From Albifimbria verrucaria (lineage: Eukaryota > Ascomycota > Sordariomycetes > Hypocreales > Stachybotryaceae): DNA of 64,000 nt. Location of the stretch: contig JAHREC010000062.1 in NCBI GenBank assembly GCA_020081605.1, positions 3,839,758 to 3,903,757 on the forward strand. The letters are read 5' to 3'. Both the position numbers and the translations under genes were made by a program. The notes beneath the pieces are model-generated. The model was not told where the DNA came from. It was given only the letters and a program-made list of their open reading frames with translations, and searched no databases. How positions within the stretch are numbered: the stretch's first letter is position 1; each line of letters starts with the position of its first letter. This document shows positions 58,725 through 64,000 of this stretch, in pieces.

Positions 58725-61165
58725 CGAGTGTCCTGTACAATCATCGATATCATGCATCATAACATGAAATCCTGTCAAGATACTTTCGTTTATTCTTTGT
58801 TTTAGAAGCCTCTTGAAGCAGTCATTCCTATTCGAAGGAGCTTCAATACTCCATATGTCTATGCAATTTATATTTACCCATCTCTTCTGCTCGTTGCCCA
58901 CCACTTCGACTTGACATGATCGGCTGGAATGTCTGTGCTCTTTTGTTGTGCTGAAACTCTCCTCAAGCCGCATCTGCGACCGTGCCCACATTAGTGATTC
59001 ATTATAGTCCTCAGACGCATATAAATGGAAATCCCTGCAGTACGCTCTGAGTGGTCTATGCGAGTATGGCTCAACCGTGAGAAATCCCTTTGCAGCATGA
59101 AGCACTTCTTCGATGCTGCGATGTGACAGGCTTTCCTCGCTAGCTACTCGTTCTAGTTTAGCCATCATTCTCTTGAACACCGCGAATGGTGCTCCTTGGT
59201 GAAATGGAAAGCACGAAACGACTGCAATAGCAGCCACTCCGAGATCTCGCTGGGTTTCTGGTTGCTGTCCGACCCGTTGTAAAGCTGAATCAAAGAAAGC
59301 AGCAACTGCACTGGGCAGTCGATCAGTGACACTGTCAATTCTCTGTAGATCGTTCGAATCTCGTATCAAATCAATTCTGATCAGCGCAAGGGCGATGTTG
59401 TCTCTGGCCTGATCAAGCAGATTGTTTCTCAGTGACCGAAGCAGTGTAGAGCCTCCGGGTCCGGCTAGGATAGCACCGATAGTGGAATGGGGTGGAATTC
59501 GAGAGTTTTGTGTCCGACTCTCAAGTGGCAGTGGAAGTTCGCCGTGTTCACTCTCCAGTTTCCAGTCAATGAATCGTTGCATCCACACTTGGCCTAGCTG
59601 TTCAGTGTTGAGCTCGAAATCAACATGGCTATATGGTTGGATGAATATAGCGTTATCACCGCTAAAAAATGGTCAGAAAACTGGGTATTCTAAGACGTAA
59701 AAACTTTCTTACCATTTACTACAACCCTCCCCTTGTTCTTTGCAGGGTTCACAAAGCTCGAATGGAGCACCTTCACAAGTCTGACATTGCCAGTATACCG
59801 ATACATAGGTGAACGGTTTTGGAGGACAGGCATCACAATAATGCATTGTGGGTGCTTTGTTGAGGCAAGGGATGCGAGATGTTATCATAATCTTCAATCC
59901 AAGTTCTTGAAGTCGCACCATTTCCTGCTCAAGAAGGAGGTCGATGGCTGGATAGCACCTATCGAAGTCATCTATCACAAGGAACTTGTGGTCGAGTGAA
60001 TTTATACGCGCATCAAGTGCGTTCCGAATCAAATTGATTCGAACCACATCGCGATGCTGAAGCGTTCTTGCTTCCAGGTATGCCTTGTAGTGGGCGACGT
60101 ACGAAGCGTTCATCTCAATCTCTGTGTTGGAAGCGCAAAGTTGCCTAAAGATACTCCTCAGGAAATCTTCCACGAAGAATGATGTGTTGAAGTGCACATC
60201 TGAACGAATGAATATTGAGGCCACAGCGTCTCGTTGACTTGTGTACTTGTTACGCAGCCACCTTACTACTAGGCTGGATAATGTCGTCTTGCACAACGTT
60301 AGTAAATGCCATAGAGCCAGAAACGTCGCGTATCTAGACTAGACGTCTATTGAGGATGCAGAGCGAACCTTTCCGCTCCCCGGCCTGCCATAACATCGTA
60401 GCATCCATCCGTTTACATCCTTCTGCCAACTCTCAAACTTAGGGTCAAAGGTGAACACCCAGTCAAAATAAGGCTCAAAAATTGAAGGGTCAGAATCATG
60501 GTTCTCAGCCAGCGCAGGATGCAGAGTGCGACGCTCCGTAGTAGACTCGTTGATAAAAGTGAGGGGATCTGGTTCGAGACGTGCATCATCCTATGTGTTT
60601 TGGGATAGTTTGATGCTTCTAGTAAATGTGATGATTAGGTTCTCGGGTATCTTCAAGATCAAAGTGACCGAGCTTAACTTTATCGATCCAAAACGCGCCC
60701 ATGGATTTAGTAGGGGTTGAAACATCATCTGACCCCTGGGCGGTTAATCCTCGCGTTGGTCGCCAATCCTGCAACCTCGCTATCGAATGTGTGGCCCACA
60801 ACGAGTAAGCTGTGACCCAATCAACATCTTAATAAGTGCGTTCAAGCCTATTTGCTGTCAAATGCTTGGAGAAGTAAAGTCATGTTCAAACCGCTGTCTA
60901 GTAAATCGGTGCAGCTCTTCGCACATAGCTTCCTTGAAGAAGACATCCATTTGCCAAAGTTCAGTGGCTGACGCGTTTGGTGGCAAGGGTGTCCCCTGCA
61001 TGACACCCATATTCATTGGGCCACTACTCCACAGTTGCTATGAACCTGCCAGATATCGGTGATACACTTCCATTCGTGGAAATCCTGCAAGGTCAGGACT
61101 TTCAGCCCTTCTACAAAGTTCTTTTCGTGCTTATCCCTACGCTGCGGCTTAGATTGGAGCCTCAT
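58704..61165 (-). CDS. NACHT-type NTPase with ZZ zinc finger (NLR-like)
   Basis: STAND NTPase of the fungal NLR-like class. The ATG at 61165 gives MRLQSKPQRRDKHEKNFVEG and LTLQDFHEWKCITDIWQ, an intron, then TELWQMDVFFKEAMCEELHR. After further exons, EPYFDWVFTFDPKFESWQKD leads to Walker A, LRCYGRPGSGK with an intron (about 60297-60370) before TTLSSLVVRWL. Walker B is KFLVIDDFDRC, and MITSRIP is the sensor-like step. A ZZ-type finger follows (HYCDACPPK, WQCQTCEGAPFELCEPC). The C-terminal half, from about 59670, is helical (AAIAVVSCFPFHQG, EVLHAAKGFLTVEPYSHRPL) and shows no WD40, ankyrin or TPR repeats, the usual sensors of this family. The 60450-60900 region is poorly resolved and probably holds another intron and frame changes. 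Confidence 0.8.
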
Positions 61166-61603
61166 AAGCACTAATATCAACCCCACATATTGACCGTTGT
61201 CAAAGAAATTTCAGACACCATAATGCCTAGTTCGCTCTTTGCAATCTTATGAATTACGCCTATTAATTTGTCGTTGTAAGTCTCTCACAATCTACTTTCT
61301 ACCGCTTCGACTGAAAATGCTATGCTACTTATGCCGTGACATCCCATTCATACGGCCGAGTCGCTAAAACAATTGTGCCTGCGACAAGGGGTAAGCATGA
61401 GCAAGGATCCCCAGCCTCAGCCTTACCAGTCCTGCACTCCTGAAATTAGGCCACAACCAACAAATGCCATGCGGCTCATCTGTAGTCTAGGAATAGCCAT
61501 ATTTCAGATCCCTATATATCTTCGACGTTTCCTGAGAACTACGAATATGCGTCGAGCTAGAACTTGAAAGTAGAAACCAACTGAAGACGTGGACGTCAAC
61601 CAA
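61166..61603. promoter_or_regulatory. Divergent promoter between NACHT and S41 peptidase genes
   Basis: 438 bases between start codons pointing away from each other. No TATA box is clear on either strand. Confidence 0.4.
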
Positions 61604-63996
61604 ATGCATTTTCTCTGGTTGTTGACCCTGCTGGGTCTGCTGTGGGGAGAAGCCCTGGCAGTGCCTTCACCATACAAACTTCCTCGACGAGAAGCTCCGG
61701 CCAGCACGCCGGATGCCGAGGATCCCCTTCAACCATTTGCGGTGATATTATCGATGCGGTGAACGAAGGTATGAGGAATGAGAAAATCATCAGATCTCCT
61801 ATCAACTGACCGGACTTAGGTCATCGCCTATTCTGGGCTATTGACGCCTTCGCGTGCCTTACAAGCGTTCCCTTTAATAGCGCGGTTGCACTCAGATTCA
61901 TCGAATACTACAATACCACTATGCAGTTTCAGAGTAACTTGGCATATCTAAAGAACCCCCGGCCGGTTACCAACAGCCCCGTTTGACTTCTACCAAAGCT
62001 TGGAAGATCTGAAACAAAATGTCACAAAAGGGCTGTTCAAGAACCAATACGCATTTGAGGCGACGTTACAGAGCTTGGTTTATGCAGTTCATGACACTCA
62101 TGTGGATCTATATGCAGGTATCTTGTCCACATTCTCATTCGCGAGTCCTTTTGGCCTTGTTACGGCTTCGAAAGACGGCAAAGAAGTCCCAAAAGTTTAT
62201 ATTGCAGATGATGTCTACCTCAGACAGGAAGCCGATCGAAACATATCCCCTATTGCCTCCATTAACGGTGAGGATGTGCAAACCTTTTGGCTCGATTTGG
62301 AAGTCAAAACTCTATGGGCATGGTGGAGCAGCACGCCGAATGGAATCAGCTCATGATGAGCCCAGCCCAATTTATTCAAGGTGTAACAGACGTGTTCTCG
62401 GGATCTGCGACATTCTACCCTGGGGATGAACTCGTGTTTACTTTTGAGAATGGCACCAAGATCGAAACATTTTGGTTAGCTTTCTACAACATAGAGAAAT
62501 TCACCGGGCCGCTGACTACAGGTGGCGATTACTTCAACTTCTTCGTTCTCAATAATATCCCTGCATCTTACAACGAAGTTCCTCTGCCAGATGTCTTCAA
62601 CCTCACGTTTCGGTTCGGCGACTTCGTTGACGTTGAAGATGAGGATACGGAACCTGAAGATGCGGATTATAATGAAATCTCGGGCGGCGCCTATCCACGC
62701 CCTCAAGTGAAACAACCATTGCTCGCTGTCTCAGGTGGAGGCGTGTTAACAGGTTACTTCCTTGAGGACATTTCCACCGGCGTGCTCAGTATCCCGACAT
62801 TCCAACAGGATGGGGAGGACAAGGGCCGCTTTGCGGATACCGTGGACAAATTCATCGCAGACGCTCAAGAGAAGGGTATCACCAAGATCGTAATTGATCT
62901 CCAGCAGAACTATGGAGGCAATGTTGACCACGCCTTTGTAACATTCCGTCAATTTTTCCCAGGCGTCGAACCATTTGCTGGTAGCAGAAGAAGAAGTCAT
63001 GACCTGGCGAATGTTGTTGGGAGTACCATCACCGGGTTCTGGAACTCGTTATCACACGACATTGAAGAGGAAAGAGTTTTCAAATACCGAAACATGGCAA
63101 ACGAATGGATCGTCACGCCCAGAATAAACGAGGAAACAGCATCTAATTTCACCTCCTGGGAAGAGTATTTTGGACCTGTCACACATAACGGGGACCAATT
63201 TTCATCGATCGTAAGTCCGAATTCGCTTTCCGTTAGAGGTCCAGCGCAGAATCTAATCCATTTTACTTAGGAACAATACGATCTAGCCAACAAATACTTT
63301 GATATGGCTGCATTCGAAGGATGGATTCCTGTACAATACACACCAGAAGCAGGGCCCAGACGTGCCACGCCATGGGAGCCGGAACAGGTGGTGCTAGTAA
63401 GTACATCCCCATGTCGACCCGGTTCAATATTGACAAAGATAGCTTACCGACGGCACATGCGCCTCTACCTGTGCTCTTTTGTTGAGATGATGACACAACA
63501 GGCTAAAGTGCGAAGCATTGTCGTGGGCGGCGCCCTGACCCCAGGACCTATGCAAGCAGCAAGCGGTAGCCGTGGTGCTCGCTCTGACAGCAGTGGAACC
63601 CTCGACAGCCTGTTTTCCACCGTATTAGAGTTGAACCTAGGGGCTGCTGTCCCTAGAGGTCGAGACACCGGCATGTCTCTTACCTTGGCCGGTATAACCC
63701 TGAGGGACCAAATGCGTAAAGGAAATCCTGTTCCATTACAGTATACTTATGTTGCTGCCGACTGCCGCCTCTACTTCACACTGGATAATGTGTTCAATAT
63801 GACGACTCTGTGGCATGATGTCTCCGAGGCAGCATGGGGTAAAAAGAAGCTATGTGTTGAAGGCTCAGTGGGATACGCCTCACACGGAGATATTGCTCCC
63901 GAATTGCCACCCCCAGAACTTAGTGCCACCGCGCCTCCAAGTCCTGCATTCGAACTGGGCATAGACTTGGACGCCGGTGAAGTAGGGAAGGCATAA
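61604..63996 (+). CDS. Secreted S41-family (CPAF-like) peptidase
   Basis: Signal peptide MHFLWLLTLLGLLWGEALA, then a propeptide-like PYKLPRREAP and STICGDIIDAVNEG. Further on are RFIEYYNTTMQFQSNLAYL, DFYQSLEDLKQNVTKGLF, LVYAVHDTHVDLYAGIL (N-terminal S41 region), GITKIVIDLQQNYGGNVDHA and, after introns, LTDGTCASTCALFVEMM. The CASTC segment is the catalytic Ser site of this group, and the sequence then runs RSIVVGG. Introns are 61769-61819, 63211-63270 and 63397-63442, all in phase. Four single-base losses occur (near 61735, two at 61955-61985, near 62300), all in C- or G-rich spots. The stop is TAA 63996. Fungal members are extracellular serine proteases. It is complete within the window and divergent from the NACHT gene. 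Confidence 0.85.
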
Positions 63997-64000
63997 CTGC

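Noticed and set aside
59340..59380. TTCGAATC tRNA T-loop-like word
   Set aside because: Lies inside the coding C-terminus of the NACHT gene with no cloverleaf partners; no tRNA or rRNA was found elsewhere.
19466..63996. Starship or other giant mobile element
   Set aside because: HET/NLR and DUF7924 genes occur in such elements, but I found no tyrosine-recombinase captain gene, transposase or terminal repeats here.

Overview
The window looks like nuclear DNA of a filamentous ascomycete (Pezizomycotina, most likely Sordariomycetes/Hypocreales). Short 46-76 nt GT..AG introns with CTAAC/CTGAC branch sites, Zn2Cys6 regulators, HET-domain proteins, a NACHT NTPase with a ZZ finger, DUF7924, DUF3716-like and 2EXR proteins all point there. 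The genus cannot be fixed from the sequence.

Left part (1-19.5 kb) is GC-rich and core-like: a Zn2Cys6 regulator with two zinc clusters (2.9-5.1 kb), a Glc8/inhibitor-2 homologue (8.2-9.0), Lcl2 (9.5-9.9, minus) divergent from mitochondrial ribosomal protein bL27m (10.2-11.1), an orphan C2H2-like/DUF3716/cupin protein (12.0-14.4) and a hydrolase-CorA fusion (15.2-19.5). Long simple-sequence, CT-rich leaders separate them.

Right part (19.5-64 kb) is more AT-rich and accessory-like. It holds two tandem alpha/beta-hydrolase modules (19.6-22.8, minus), a SAM methyltransferase (23.3-24.2, minus), a decayed DUF7924 gene (25.7-27.1), an NmrA / amidohydrolase / Zn2Cys6 trio of which two members are decayed (28.1-33.8), an intact ACR3 arsenite exporter (33.8-35.2, minus) and a HET gene (37.0-39.5). 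These are followed by a secreted SGNH hydrolase with FG-GAP repeats and a kinase-like C-terminus (41.6-45.5), a 2EXR protein (46.1-47.0, minus), a flavin oxidoreductase (48.2-49.7), a flavin monooxygenase (50.8-52.2), a 2OG-Fe(II) oxygenase-like protein (53.2-55.7), a HET/NACHT convergent pair (56.4-61.2) and a secreted S41 peptidase (61.6-64.0).

Almost every gene, including housekeeping ones, carries frame changes. Every one I resolved fits the loss of single bases, usually in C or G runs. The simplest reading is under-called homopolymers in the assembly, so most 'broken' genes here are probably intact in the organism. ACR3 reads through cleanly. Three genes (DUF7924, amidohydrolase, second Zn2Cys6 regulator) also carry in-frame nonsense codons and look genuinely decayed. 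CDS coordinates below span start to stop of the inferred gene, across introns and frame changes.
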